DNA of 64,000 nt from Muscardinus avellanarius (GCA_963383645.1 OY726571.1:26589637-26653636); one strand, 5' to 3'; positions 29,428-41,731 are shown, counted from the first letter of the stretch. Notes: a model not told the origin generated them from the letters alone. Numbers and translations are program-made.

Positions 29428-29632
29428 AATTCATTCATTCATTCATTCATTCATTCATTCTGTCTGTCTGTCTGTCTGTTTTTCTCTTTCATTTTTTCTT
29501 TCATTCCTTTCTCTTCTCTTCTTTCTTCCCTCCCTCCCTCCCTCCCTCTCTTCCTTTCCTTTCCTTTTCTTTCCTTTCCTTTCCTTTCCTTTCCTTTCCT
29601 TTCCTTTCCTTTCCTTTCCTTTTCTTTTTTTC
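29428..29632 (+). repeat. Compound pyrimidine satellite (ATTC)n(TGTC)n(CCCT)n(TTTCC)n
   Basis: Seven ATTC units, five TGTC units, CCCT units at 29528-29550 and about 14 TTTCC units at 29556-29620, all on the poly-A side of the following reverse SINE. Confidence 0.93.
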
Positions 29633-29808
29633 AGCACTGGGGATTGAGTCCAGAGGAATTCTTTCTTTGAGCTACACCCCAGCCCTATTTTTATTTTCTT
29701 ATTTTGAAACAGGGTTTTAATAAATTAAGGCTAGCCTTGAACCTGCAATTCTCCTATCTCAGCCTCCCAAGCAATGATATTACAGGCTTTTGCTACCATA
29801 CCCTGCTT
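29633..29808 (-). mobile_element. B1-ID SINE
   Basis: AGCACTGGGGATTGAGTCC ... CTACACCCCAGCCC ... GCTACCATACCCTGC. Confidence 0.88.
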
Positions 29809-31440
29809 GAGAAAATTATTTCTAATCTGTGTTTTGAGAAACAAATAAGGTTTTAGTCAGAATGGAGGAGTCATCCATCTTTAGTTTCTACATTTTGACA
29901 GTTCCAAGAGCAATTACGTTTTGTATAGCCACTTAAAAGTTACCCCCTTCTTTATATTCACCATATGCTCTGAAATTATATTAGCAATATACCTTGGGCA
30001 CATGACAGAAAAGTGAACATCAAAGGCATGTTCTGCAAATGCAAATAGCAATGTGAGTGGCCCAATCGGCTTGGATTTTGTCTTGTTTTCCTGATAGTGG
30101 TGATCAATTTGTGACCAATATGACTGGAATTAAGGGTGTTGTCAGAGCCTGTGAGAGAAAGTCATCTGTCAGATAAGGAGACTAAACACACAACTTTTAT
30201 TTCTTTGCCAGAATAAACTTCTGAAATGGTTTTAGATTGCTATTCAAATAGAAGTATATGCACATATACACACAGTACATAGCAAACATATTTCTGATTT
30301 TTTTCCTTTAGGTAAATTTCTACTTAATGCAGTAAAGTTGTAGATAATGTAAAAACTTTTAAACATATTTCAGTGTTCCTGATTATATTTTGGGTGTTTG
30401 AAATTATGAATGTGAATCAAATAAAAATACTCAAAAATATTTGTAGGCTGAAATCATAAGTACAATCTTAGAATCCCGAGTATAAAACTAACTACTTTTT
30501 CTCTCTAATTCCTGATTCAGGCCCTCTGGTTTAGACCAATGATATGGATTTCTGTGAATAGCTTTGAAAACATAGGGTGTCTTATTGGTGACCTATTACT
30601 TTAGGTGACAGAAGTAATGACTCTGGATTATTGTGAAATTTTCAGATAATGGGCATAGATTTAATTGGCTTTTTGCCTAGGATCTTCTGAAAGGTTCAGC
30701 CTTTATTCATGCTTTAGATAATAATAATGATAAAATACAGAGTGACTTAAGTCATTTTTTATACTTAAACCATTTGGCAAAAATCATTTCTAGGATTGTT
30801 AAAACTGATGTGTTCAATTTTGGCAGCTTCTTTTTGTCCTCAGGATATAAGCAGCATGTGCTTTTCCATACGATGTAAGCTAATTATAAAAGGTCTGGTA
30901 TTAATATTATTATTATTATTATTTAAATTATTAAATAACTATGATAAAACAAAACCCACATCAGCCTTTTAAGATAAATGAAGTCATAAAATTATTTTTG
31001 GTCTCATTTGTGGAAAACAAATGTTTTCATCTTTAATTAAATCTAAAACATGTCTTGACTATAAAAGTAAAATTTCTCTTTTTCAGTCTGTGCAAAGAGC
31101 GCAATAAAAATTTCTTAAGTTGTGTCATTGAAGAAGGCTGGTGAGGACGTAACCTTCCACTGATGTACCTAAAGCCACAGTTCTTACTGAATTTCTCCCT
31201 AGACCAGTGCATTTCTTGATATCTCCAGCTGGGCAAGATCAGCTTCATGATGTCCAGATGGACTCTGGTGACAAAACAGCTAGTCTAGTTTCAAAAGAGC
31301 TCTGTGTTGTCAAGAAATTACAGGCTACTCACTTACTAACTAAAAAATATTTTTATCTTGTGGTTTGTAAAGAAACTTCTCTCAGTATCTAGGAATAAAA
31401 AAAAATAGATGTCCTTTAACCTAGTCATTTCAATGGCCCC
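29809..31440. other. No recognisable feature
   Basis: 1.6 kb of AT-rich DNA with a short (ATT)n patch at 30903-30922. No SINE, LINE or exon signature. 31033-31250 has an open frame without known homology. Confidence 0.45.
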
Positions 31441-31456
31441 TTGTGTGGAGTGTGTG

Positions 31457-31500
<44 letters not shown>
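31441..31500 (+). repeat. (GT)n microsatellite
   Basis: GTGTGGAGTGTGTGGAGTG grading into about 20 GT units. Confidence 0.95.
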
Positions 31501-31503
<3 letters not shown>

Positions 31504-31776
31504 AGAGAGAGCGCAGAATATTTATTTATGTAACAAGTATCCGTCCAGTGCCCATTGTATGGTAGACCCTGGGCCAGGTGTACTGACAACGTAGATCATG
31601 AGTCATTTTTACAGATTCAGTTTGGTGAATATCCAGCCTCCCTATTCTTTGCTTCATGATTGAGTCTCCCAGGAAACCCTTCAAGATCACATTTTAAAGA
31701 AAACAAATTTAATTTGCCTTACATTATAAACAGATTATATTAGAAGAGTTTTTAAACTATAAATGAAAGAAGTAAA

Positions 31777-32015
31777 TTTCTTTCTTTTTTTTTTTTTTTT
31801 CAGTACTGGGGATGGAACCTGGGGGCATTCTACCTCCAAGCTACACCTCCAGCCCTATTTTTTTTTCTTTTTCTTATTCTTAAATTTGAAACAGGGTCTC
31901 ACTGTATTGCAAAGGGCCTCACTAAGTAGTTGAGACTGGCCAAGAACCCGGATCCTCCTGTCTTAGCCTCTGAAATGCTGGGATTACAAGCATGCGCCAC
32001 CCACCACACCTGGCT
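31777..32015 (-). mobile_element. B1-ID SINE
   Basis: Poly-T, AGTACTGGGGATGGAACC ... CATGCGCCACCCACCACACCTGGCT. Confidence 0.92.
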
Positions 32016-32049
32016 CCAAAAAAGTAATTTATTTATTTCCTACCTTCTT

Positions 32050-32053
<4 letters not shown>

Positions 32054-32107
<54 letters not shown>
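32054..32107 (+). repeat. (CT)n microsatellite
   Basis: Perfect CT run next to the tail of the following reverse SINE. Confidence 0.97.
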
Positions 32108-32111
<4 letters not shown>

Positions 32112-32125
32112 TTCTTTCTTTTTCT

Positions 32126-32308
32126 TTTTGGTGTTACTGGAATTCCTGGAAGCCCATCTACCTCCAGGCTATACTCCCATACCTATTTTCTATTTTTATT
32201 TGGAAACAGGGTCTCTTAAACCAGCGAGGTTGGCTTCAAACCTGTGCGATCCTCCTGTCTTCGCCTCCCAAGCGCGGAGATTACAAGCATGTGCCACCAT
32301 GCCCGGCC
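32126..32308 (-). mobile_element. B1-ID SINE, young-type
   Basis: GGTGTTACTGGAATTCCTGG ... ACCAGCGAGGTTGGC ... CATGCCCGGC. AAAAAAGTAATTT lies on both outer sides (about 32018-32031 and 32309-32321), the likely duplication. Confidence 0.92.
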
Positions 32309-32675
32309 AAAAAAGTAATTTCTTTATGGAGCTGGAATTATTCCTGGATTATGGCCTAAAATGTATGAATAAAATGCCTTGTACTTACAAACATAAATCA
32401 TTAAATTGGGGGAAAATACCTACACATTATGTGGGATTACTTATTTCTTTATTTCTAAGATATTTGTTTTTAAAATATTTTGCAAATAAATTTATGTCCT
32501 CTATTTATCAAGCCATGTGGTATTTCTCCTTCTTATGGGGAGAAAGAATAATGATACATTTATGAGCTTAGCTTTTAAGAATATCAAAGGTTTTATCATC
32601 TTTTATTGTAAGATATCTGCATACAGACGTTAGGAAAAATGCAGTCTTCATAGATTCCCTTAGTTGAAATTCATT

Positions 32676-33062
32676 TTCTCAGGGACCATTAGCTTCATGT
32701 TACAATAACAAAATACCTGAGATAATTAACTTAAGAAGAGAAAAGGTTTATTTTGACTCATTATTTTAGAGACTGCAGTCCATGATTTAAAAGGCCCATT
32801 CTTTGGGCCTCTGGCAAATAGTTTGTCATGATAAGAGTGAATAGTTGAGTGAACTACTCACTTATGAGCCAGGAAGTAATGATGAAGAGGAAGGGACGGG
32901 ACCTTACAATTTCATTCAAGGGCTCAAATACCTCCAGTGACCTATGTACCTTCCGCTAGGCCTACCTCTTAGAGGTTGCACATTGTCTCAATAGAGCCTG
33001 GGGACCAAGCCTTTAACACATGGATCTTTGGAGAACACTTATTTGACCCATAGGAGGGGCTG
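32676..33062 (-). mobile_element. MaLR-type LTR
   Basis: CATGTTACAATAACAAAATACCTGAGA ... AGAAAAGGTTTATTTTGACTC ... AGAGACTGCAGTCCATG ... CTTTAACACATGGATCTTTGG read backwards as a rodent MaLR LTR. Confidence 0.7.
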
Positions 33063-33174
33063 TGGTAGCCCATTGGAACTTTCCCTAAGGTTGTTAAGGA
33101 GAGATTTATCACTCTTTTAAGGATGCACCTAAGATTTTGTACCATATATTAATTAAGTGGATTTAAGAGGACGT

Positions 33175-33482
33175 TGAAAGGTTAGAGCTGCCCCAGCCCC
33201 ACAAAAGGGGCAGGGCCGGAAGCTAGGAGGTGGAGCCCAGTGATTCCGGGAGGGACCACGCCTCCCGGTCAGGAAGAAGAGGAAGAAGAGAGTTCAGAGT
33301 GCAGAGGGGAGCCCGACAGGGAGAGAGGGGGGGGGGCACGACGGACGGACACACCCTCTCTCCCACCAGCCGCGGGGGCTGGAGGCTGGAGGCCGATCTC
33401 CCACGAATAAAGACATTCGTGATACCGATAATGGATCTCCGCGTGTCTCTGTCCAACTGGGGGACGTTCCATCTATCTTTCA
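33175..33482 (+). mobile_element. Solo LTR, 308 bp
   Basis: Begins TGAAAGG and ends CTTTCA, with the duplication GACGT at 33170-33174 and 33483-33487. Contains CACGAATAAAGACATTC (polyadenylation signal) and a G-run near 33329. It belongs with the 18471 LTR and more distantly the 15785 LTR. No interior remains, so it is most simply the product of LTR-LTR recombination. Confidence 0.92.
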
Positions 33483-33487
33483 GACGT

Positions 33488-34264
33488 GAGCAACTTTCTT
33501 TTCACCACTTAAATATTTGCCCCCATTCCTCCAAAAAAGTAGTGTTGAGGCTTAGAAAACAAACAACAAACGATACCCTAATGTGCTTGCACTTTGACAT
33601 GCTGAGCGGAGAAAAACCTTAGAATCAGTGTCTCTGACCTTCCTCTGTCACTCTCTGTCTCTTGACCCTCCTTCTTTCCTGTAGCACAGGCACAGGAGAG
33701 GCCTTCTCTGAAGCTCACCTTATCGACTAAAGAAATTTCTTCCAAAAGAAATGCAGTTGTCTTAAACTCTTCTCTCCAGGACTCTCATTATGTAACCAGG
33801 AAAGAGTAACCACTGGAGAGGAAAGAAGCTAATACTCATCACCAATCCTCAAGGACATATTTTATCTACCTGTTAAGAGGTCATCTGGAAGACTTCAATG
33901 TACACATTTAGTCAATCATTGCTTATGGTACATTTCTCCATCTCACCCTCTCTCAACCTGCCTTCACTCCCCCTTAGGAAACTTCAGCCCCTATTTCTAT
34001 AGTTCAAAATGTTGTTTCAGCCTCTATCATGTGTTATTTTCTTTGAGTCCCTTAATATTCTCTATAACTTCTGTGCTAATACATGCTAAGGAATTTGCAC
34101 ATCTTTTCTCTTGTTAATATTATTGTCAGTTCATTCCATCAAGCCTTCTGAGGGTAAAGAGGGAAGCTCTGCTTCTGCCTGACCCGTAGCAAAACTTCAG
34201 AACCCCCATTATTACAGAAGAGAGAGCCAGGAAATTGTTCAAAATGGTTCGATTATAGGATGTC
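33488..34264. other. No recognisable feature
   Basis: Single-copy-looking DNA; unassigned. Confidence 0.5.
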
Positions 34265-34265
34265 C

Positions 34266-34385
34266 TTTTTTAAACATTTTTATCGGTGCATTATAGTCAT
34301 ACATTTTATGGCATACATGCACACATCATCCAATTAGCCCTTATCCACCACCACAGCCTTCCATTAAATTACTCGCTCATCACTT
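34266..34385 (-). mobile_element. LINE-1 3' end, lineage-specific type
   Basis: TTTTTATCGGTGCATTATAGTCATACATTTTATGG ... ATACATGCACACATCATCC is the reverse of the same L1 tail seen forward at 45040-45215. Confidence 0.65.
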
Positions 34386-34675
34386 TCAATATAGCAAGGA
34401 TGCCAGTTTAGTTTCCACCTTTGAATGGATGGTTGAAAACAATGTGGGTAAAATATAGATATCCATAGTATATTGTATCTATAAATATACAGTAGGAAAT
34501 GAGTGAGCCTGTGAAACTCCTTGACCAATTTCCTTCACTCAGTCTCATGATAGTTGTACTTCAATGAGATTAAAAGAATGAAAGTATTGTCTATCTGAGA
34601 CATGGGAGATTTCCCTAATATTATGCAGTTCCCAGTTAGTAACAATTGTGATTTTAGAGTTCACCCAGTGAAGAG

Positions 34676-34715
34676 AAGGAGGAAGGAAGGAGGGACAAAA
34701 AGAAGGAAGGAAGGC
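34676..34715 (+). repeat. (GGAA)n-like purine patch
   Basis: Interrupted GGAA units. Confidence 0.75.
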
Positions 34716-34873
34716 TAATTAATTTTGTCCCTTATCCCAATATGCTTATAAGCTGATAAGAAAAGAGAAATTCTGACCTAGGCTCAAAGCTATAAGGAAG
34801 AGTGTGTTTACTAATGAATAACTTGTTTGTTAGGGCTACAATCACAAAGTTCCATTAACTGGATAACTTAACT

Positions 34874-35078
34874 AAAATTTGCTGTGCACAGTTGTGCACA
34901 TTTGTAATCTCATTTAGGAGGCCAAACTAGGAGAATTGCAGGTTGCAGACCATTGCCGGGTCTTTTAACAAGATCTTGTTTTAAAATAAAACAAACAAAC
35001 AAACAAAAAAACAAATAGAACTAAGGGATGTCATTCAAATGTAGAACACCCCAGGTTCAGTCCCCAGTACCAAGCACA
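34874..35078 (+). mobile_element. B1-ID SINE
   Basis: TTGCTGTGCACAGTTGTGC ... CTAAGGGATGTCATTCAAATGTAGAACACC ... CCAGTACCAAGC; diverged. Confidence 0.83.
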
Positions 35079-35099
35079 CATGCACACACACACAAAAAG

Positions 35100-35325
35100 C
35101 TTTTTTTTTTTTTTTTTTTTTTTTGCAATACTGGGTATGGAACCCAGGGGCATCCTACCTCCAAGCTACTCCCCTATCCCTATTTTATTTTCTTTATTTT
35201 GAAACAGAGTCTCACTGAGTTGCAGAGGGCCTCAACTAAGTAGGCAGCTCTCTGTGAACCATGATCGTCCTGTCTCAGCCTCACAAATGCTGGGATTACA
35301 AGCATGTTCCACCATGCCTGGCTCG
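35100..35325 (-). mobile_element. B1-ID SINE
   Basis: 24-base T run, GCAATACTGGGTATGGAACCC ... GTTCCACCATGCCTGGCT. Confidence 0.92.
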
Positions 35326-35497
35326 AAAAAAAGAACAACAACAACATTGAATGATTAAGTTTAGTCAATACAACTTGAGCTAAGTAACTTAAAAACTATC
35401 AATATCTACTTGTCTACAGAACAGAAACCATCTATATCATGTGTAGGTGTGTGCCAAGAATTAATAAAACTTGTAGAACATTTAAAAAATAAATTAA

Positions 35498-35553
35498 AAG
35501 GGCTGGGAGTATAGTTTCATGTTAGAATGCAGCTGAAGGCTCAGTCCCCCTCA

Positions 35554-35556
<3 letters not shown>
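35498..35556 (+). repeat. ID-half SINE monomer
   Basis: GGGCTGGGAGTATAGTTTCATGTTAGAATGC ... GCTCAGTCCCCCTCACC. Confidence 0.75.

Positions 35557-35601
<45 letters not shown>
35557..35601 (+). repeat. (CA)n microsatellite
   Basis: About 22 CA units on the tail of the ID monomer. Confidence 0.96.
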
Positions 35602-35602
<1 letters not shown>

Positions 35603-36539
35603 ACAACAGCAAAGCAAGGAAATGAACAACAACAATAAAAAAAAAAAACACTCTAAACCATCAAATTTTATTATCTCACAGTTCTGGCAAAAGTCCAAAG
35701 TTAAGTTATCAGCAAGGGCCATATTTCCTCTCAACCTGCAGAGGTTTAGGGGAAATATTTCCTTCCCTCCTTATAACTTCTGGTGGCTTGTTGGCAATCT
35801 TTGGCATCCCTTGGTTTATAGATGCACAACTTCAATCTCTGCCTTCATGGCTATGTGAAATTCCCCCATATTACCTTCACGTGGTCACATTCTCATGAAG
35901 ACAACAGTTATGGTAGATTAGTAGCCTGCCTTACTCTAGTACCAAGAACTCATCTAAGCTTAAGTGATTCTATCTCTATTGACCCTATTTCCAAGGAAGA
36001 GACTATGAGTTAGAACATCAACCTATTGGGAGAAGGGAAACATAACTCATAACATCTAATTACTATTATAATAACAGTCATTATTATTTTGTATATTGTT
36101 GTACATTACATGGTCATGACATTTCTAAAGAGTAGACTTACTTTTACATTGGTAATACTCATTCAGCACCAGCAGCAATGTCTGAGATACAGAAAAGTAC
36201 TATCTCCTGTCCATATGAAGGTTAGAATCTCCTCGAGGAAGTGGGCTGTTTACAGTTGTATGATGCGTGATGAATCCTGTAAAGGGATGAAAGAAAAGTG
36301 TTGTGGAAGTAGTTGATGGAGTGACACACTTTTCTGGGTGTGAAATTATTTTTTATATGCTTTAATGCTTTATAACTTTCCTGCAATGAGGGTTTATTTT
36401 TTTTAATGAGACATCGTAACAAAGGAGATAAATAAAAGAATATAATGCAAAGCATTTAAGACATGTGCCGAGAGCCATCTGTCCACTATTAAAGGGGGAA
36501 CCCTGCATACAGATGGTTTTCTGTACAATAGACCTCATT

Positions 36540-36862
36540 TTTTCATCAATCATTCATTCACTTGACAGATACCTATGTATTAGTATCAGCCAAACACTGT
36601 TCCAGGTGTTGAGGATACAGTGTCGAACAGGACAGACTACATCCTTGCTTTTAAGGAGTTTATATTAGAGACTGATAGGGAAGTAGACAAAAAGAAGCAA
36701 TGATACAAGTACATCATTACAATTTGTAGTAAGAACAAACCGGTTGCAGAAATGCAAGAAAAGTGACTGTCTTCATGTAGTCATCATATACTGGGGGGGA
36801 GGGGATACTTAAGATCTGAATCCTAAAGGATGAGAGGGTGTTGACATGCAAACACCAAGACA
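36540..36862 (-). repeat. L2 LINE 3' fragment
   Basis: CATTCATTCACTTGACAGATACC ... CACTGTTCCAGGTGTTGAGGATACAGTG ... AAGATCTGAATCCTAAAGGATGAG matches L2 in reverse. Confidence 0.7.
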
Positions 36863-36959
36863 ATTTTGAGTGAGACTTTTGTTGGAAACCATCAGTAGAA
36901 AACTAAAGCATGAGGTTTGGTGTTTGAATGACTTTCAGATAAGAGATCTAATTAATTAA

Positions 36960-37180
36960 TTTATTTATTTACCCTGGGGTTTGGATCCAGGGGCATCCAA
37001 CCTCTGAGCTATACCCACAGGCCTTTTTTATTTTTATTTTATTTTTATTTTTCTGAAGCAGGGTCTTGTTAAGTTGTAGAGAGTCTCCTTATGTTGCTGA
37101 AACTGGTCTCAAATCTGTGATCCTCCTATCTCAGCCGCCAAGTACTGGGATTATAGATGTGTGTCACCATGCTGGGCAGA
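36960..37180 (-). mobile_element. B1-ID SINE
   Basis: ACCCTGGGGTTTGGATCCAGG ... GTGTGTCACCATGCTGGGC. Confidence 0.88.
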
Positions 37181-38689
37181 GGTCTGTATTTTTTAGTTAT
37201 CTACAGAAAACTGATAGGAAGTGGATCAACACAATATTGATAGTGAAAGTCAATCAGAACCACTTCCAAAATCCTTTTACCTGAGTGTAAACCAGGCACA
37301 ATGTCTTCTTAGATGTATAGACAAACATACCAGTGTGTGATTTCTATAATGAAAACAAATAAAATGCATATGATCATTTTAAGAGCTTTCATTATACCAC
37401 CAAAAGCTGATTCTTGAGAATTCCAAGCAGACTATATTAACTAGGTTGCCTTAAAGACTCAAAATAAACATTAAAAATAATATGTCTTTCTTTGGAAAAC
37501 TACCAAGGTTTTCCAAAAAACGATGTGAAATAAGTTTCTCTCTAAGACTCTTTTTTTGAGAAAGGAAAATTGTAAGGAACCTCTTGTATTTGCTGCTTTG
37601 TTATGGTATCTTTGTTTCTTGTTTAGCAATAGTCTGAACAGGCTCAGCAAGATGCTCAGAAAATGGTTTCATGGGTGTAGTTACAGGCTCAGCAGGAATG
37701 CGGAGAAAAGAACTAACAGGCCCTGCTGGTTTCTCCGCTGCAGTTGGTGCCCTAGAAGAGGCCTTCATTTACAGACATGCACCTCTGGGTCACTCAACTA
37801 TCTGTGGTGTCAAACCTGCTTTTAGTTTACTCCTCCATGACTAAATTGAGCAGAATTTAGCTACAGAGGAGCTCCTCCTCAAATAGCCTTAGTTCTGGAA
37901 GGAATCTTAGTGTAATGAACCATCATCATCCTAATGCCGTCATTCTGTATAATGGTTCATCCAGCATTTGGATCCCTTGGGCAGCATCTCCCATAGTCAT
38001 TGACCAAGGTTTCTTCAGTAAAGCACATCTTGCTACTTCCACCAGGAAGTTTGTTTTTATTGGAAAGCTTAAGCTGTAATGATATTGTTGGGTATGTAGA
38101 AGAGCAAATCATTTCCTAAATCAAGACAGACCTATTGTTCTCATTCTGTCCCCTGGGATAAGAGAAAAACTGCAGACCTTTTTCCTCAGGGTTTTCCTTC
38201 AGATAATGGAAGCAAGCTTTTTCTCCTAAGAATGACATTTTGCCCAAACACTCTTGTGTTGAGTACAGATATTTGCAGTTTGCTCATCATAAGGCTTCAA
38301 GACTCATTATGATATATTTTTTTCTCTGTGTATATTTTGTATTAAACAATGTCCTAGCTCTGAACACAGAACTCTAAAGTGCTGTGTGTAGTAATGAGCA
38401 ATGACATCAGATTGTGGATTTCAATGGTGCTTAGAGTTAAGTAGAAGTTTTACTTATTTTTCAGTTATATTTTTGTCATGCATCTTTCTGAGGATTTTTA
38501 TAAAAAACTTTTACACAGATTTTGAAATTTATTCCTAATCCTGTGAAATCTATTAGTTGCTGCCATGTAGCAACACAAGGGTATTTCCAGATTTGGAATT
38601 TTTTATTCTAAAATTTTTCTTTCTTAACCACCTTATAAGAATTCTTTTTTTTTTCTTTTTTTTTTAAATTCCTTGCTCATATTTGTTTT
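37181..38689. other. No recognisable feature
   Basis: 1.5 kb of unassigned DNA. 37560-37830 has even composition and an 89-codon open frame with no known family. Confidence 0.4.
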
Positions 38690-39085
38690 TAGTCTGTCTG
38701 GTGTTGCTCTAACAGAATTTCTGAGACTGGGTAATTTATTAAAAAAAAAAAAAAAAACAGAGGTTGATTAGGCCCACAGTTTTAGAGGCTGGGAGGCCCA
38801 AGAGTTTACTTCTGGTATGTGATTAGGGGTGTCATGCTGAGTTGAAACACAGAGAAAGAACCAGAAAGCTGTGAAAGAGAGAGAATTAGGCTGAATTTAT
38901 ACTTTTTATCAGAAACCAATTCTGGGGTAAGGAACTCACTCACTGAATAAAAGTATTAGTTCCTTCATGAGGGCAAAGTCCTAAAGACCTTCTCACTACA
39001 GGAAGGCCCCATCTCCTAATGCCTTACAATAGGAATTAAATTCCAACATAAGTTTTAGAAGAGCCCTTCAAATCAGAGCAGTATT
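38690..39085 (-). mobile_element. MST-type MaLR LTR
   Basis: AGTCTGTCTGGTGTTGCTC ... TGAGACTGGGTAATTTATT (then an expanded A run) ... GGCCCACAGTTTTAGAGGCTGGGAGG ... TTCCTTCATGAGGGC is MST read backwards. Confidence 0.8.
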
Positions 39086-40014
39086 TGAGATACTCTATAG
39101 TCTACACAGGTAAAGGGAGGCTGCAGGATTATGAATGATGATTGAGGAATAGTTTTAATATAAAACACCAGAATGCTACCCATATATGCCCTCCTCTAAA
39201 GTGACAGAGAAAATAAATTTATAAATACTCTATTTGTATAAATTGCACACTGAAGACTCAGAAAAATTCTTTTGATTAATTTATTTTATATGTGATAATG
39301 GTGACAAAAGTTAAATGTTTTCCAGCTTTCAAAAGTACATTTGATAGTTGAAAAAAATTAGTCTCCTTTAAGTTGAATGTGTTTGTTATTTGGAATGCTG
39401 GATCCTTATTGTGTAGATTAGGGGAAATGTAAAGTAAAGCATTGTTCTGAGCTAAACAGGTTCTCTGTGACTGTCTTCTTCGGATCCCCGTCCTGTCCTT
39501 CATGCACTTTTAAATCCGGATGCATAATGTTCCTGCCAGAAGCTAATGCTTACTTCTCATTTGTTTTCATTTCCTGTTGCCTTCAGAGCACAACAGAGAG
39601 AAGGTGCTCTATCTGCAATCTTCTGGCTTTCCCAGGCAGGTTGTTTATTTAATTAAAAAGATAGAAGAGAGGTCTACTTTACGTGTTTGGAGTTGCATAA
39701 ATATTCTTAAGAAGGAGGATTTCCTCATTTATTCCCTTTCAGCCTGTCTGTTCATGGAGAACTTTAAATGCACCTTTAATCACTGTTGGTGAGTTGCAGG
39801 TTTATAGCTGTGCCAAATGGATTAAAGACGTTGGTAAAAGGGAGGACAAAATGCAGTCAGCATTTCCAGTTATCTACATATTCAAAACCAGTTTATTATT
39901 ATAAAGTCAGTGACAAAAATAACAGACAAAGTGCTATACAAATAGCTGGGTTTGGATGAAAATTATGAAAAAGAGACAGCTAAAGTATTGTCTCACATGT
40001 TCAGTCTTATGCTT
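39086..40014. other. No recognisable feature
   Basis: Unassigned AT-rich DNA. Confidence 0.45.
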
Positions 40015-40078
40015 TTATTTCTTGTGTTTTATTGGTGTATTGTAGTTATACATCTTCATGGGGTACTTAATTTTTTTA
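40015..40078 (-). mobile_element. LINE-1 3' end, short
   Basis: TTTTATTGGTGTATTGTAGTTATACATCTTCATGGGG; same lineage-type tail as at 52731. Confidence 0.6.
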
Positions 40079-40361
40079 TTTAAAATCACATCCTTTCTCA
40101 TGTAAAGTTTGTTTGCTTCAGAGATAAAGTTGGAAAATTCTTTAGAAGGTCCAAAATATGAGAATATTTTAACTAGAAACAGCTTATTTTATATTTGCTT
40201 TGACGTTGTCTTGTAATTTGGGGTTTTAAATAAACACAGAACTCAAGCTATGAATAAATCTTGACATGTTTTCTCTTATTGCAAATATAATTGTTTCCCA
40301 AATATATTCAAGATGAGCATATGGTACTGCATAAAGAAGAGAAATAGTAATAATTAAAAGG

Positions 40362-40565
40362 ACATTTGTGGAGCATGCTTGTAATCCCCGCGCTTGGGAG
40401 GCTGAGACAGGAGGATCTCACGGGTTCGAAGCCAGCCTCAGCTACTGAGTGAGGCTCTCAGCAACTTAGTGAGACCCTGTTTCCAAATAAAGTATAAAAT
40501 AAGTCTGGGAGTATAGCTTGGAGGTAGAAAACCCCGTGGGTTCTACCCCCTGTGCCACCAAAAAG
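40362..40565 (+). mobile_element. B1-ID SINE
   Basis: GGACATTTGTGGAGCATGC ... CCCGCGCTTGGGAGG ... GAGTATAGCTTGGAGGTAG ... GTGCCACCAAAAAG. Confidence 0.9.
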
Positions 40566-40641
40566 TAATAAATAAATAATAGGACATTAAAGTTAAACAT
40601 TAAACATTAAATTAAAAGAACATTAAAAGTAACAATTATAA

Positions 40642-40851
40642 GCCAGGCGTGGTGGTGCATGCTTGTAATTCAGCATTTGGGAGGCTGAAATCGGAGGATT
40701 TCAGTTCGCGAATAGCCTCAACTACTTACTGAGGCCCTCTGCAACTCAGTGAGACCTGATTTCAAAATAAAGAATAAAAATTAGGGCAGGCAGTGTAGCT
40801 CAGAGGTCGAATGCCCCTGGGTTCCATCCCCCGACTCGCAAAAAAAAAAAA
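40642..40851 (+). mobile_element. B1-ID SINE with 17-bp perfect duplication
   Basis: GCCAGGCGTGGTGGTGCATGC ... GGTCGAATGCCCC ... A-run. AAAAGTAACAATTATAA at 40625-40641 is repeated exactly at 40852-40868. Confidence 0.96.
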
Positions 40852-41078
40852 AAAAGTAACAATTATAATAAGAATTAATATGCTAGGTAATAAATAACTA
40901 ATGTATAATACATATAATGTGTCATACGTAACACATATAGCTATGTCTATTACACATGTAACATTATATTTAGTACTTTATATTATAGAGAATATTAAGC
41001 ATATGTAATCATATGGCTTATATTATCATAATAATCTTTATAATATATAATTCGTAATATTTGCAATATATAGATAGT

Positions 41079-41080
41079 AT

Positions 41081-41111
<31 letters not shown>

Positions 41112-41115
41112 TTTT
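41079..41115 (+). repeat. (TTTA)n microsatellite
   Basis: Nine TTTA units at the tail of the following reverse SINE. Confidence 0.95.
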
Positions 41116-41315
41116 TGTGATGCTGGGGAATGAACCCAAGGGCATTCTACTTCTCAGCCACAACCCCAGCCCAATTTTATTTTTTATTTGGAAACAAGGT
41201 CTTGCTAAGTTGATACAAACTTCACTGACTTGCTGAGGTGGATTTTGAACCAGTGATCCTCTTGTCTCAGTTTCTAAATACTGGGGTGATAGGGGTGCAG
41301 CATAATGCCATGCTA
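41116..41315 (-). mobile_element. B1-ID SINE, diverged
   Basis: GTGATGCTGGGGAATGAACCC ... GCCACAACCCCAGCCC ... AGCATAATGCCATGC. Confidence 0.85.
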
Positions 41316-41613
41316 CATAGATAGTATTTAAATAATAAAATAACAGTTTCTAGAAGCACTATCATGATTTTGTAATCTGTCCTAGGACTTTAATTTTTGT
41401 ACTAGATTTACCTTTAAAATAATATTTAGCCTGTGTAATCTTGAAGTTATTTTGTTATTCTAGAGCATCACCAACTAGGGCAGAAATTTTTAATTTTCAA
41501 GGGCTATTCTACGAGGTAAATAATAGGTGTAGAAAATGGTAGAGACTCAACTCTGAAAAACTGGTGAAAGATATTTTAAGGGACTGTTCTGACAGGATGT
41601 CCTTTTTTCTTGC

Positions 41614-41718
41614 AACCAGCTTCAGCAACTAAGTCCCTCTGCGACTTAGTGAGACCCTGTTAAAAAAATAGGGCTGAGTATAAGCTCAGAGGGAGAATGT
41701 TCCTGGGTTTCACCGCCT
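41614..41718 (+). mobile_element. B1-ID SINE, 5' truncated
   Basis: AACCAGCTTCAGCAACTAAG ... ATAGGGCTGAGTATAAGCTCAGAGGGAG. Confidence 0.78.
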
Positions 41719-41731
41719 TCTCTTTCTCTCT

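Larger units (their letters stand above)
34823..36020 (-). mobile_element. MLT1-type LTR broken by SINEs
   Basis: Start piece 34823-34873 (TTAGGGCTACAATCACAAAG) and main piece 35655-36020 (TATCTCACAGTTCTGGCAAAAGTCC ... TCTGGTGGCTTGTTGGCAATC ... CTCTGCCTTCATGGC ... TTGACCCTATTTCC) follow MLT1 in reverse. Two SINEs, an ID monomer and a CA repeat separate them. Confidence 0.75.

Noticed and set aside
31930..32565. 211-codon open frame
   Set aside because: Made of two reverse SINEs and a CT repeat; no independent coding signal.
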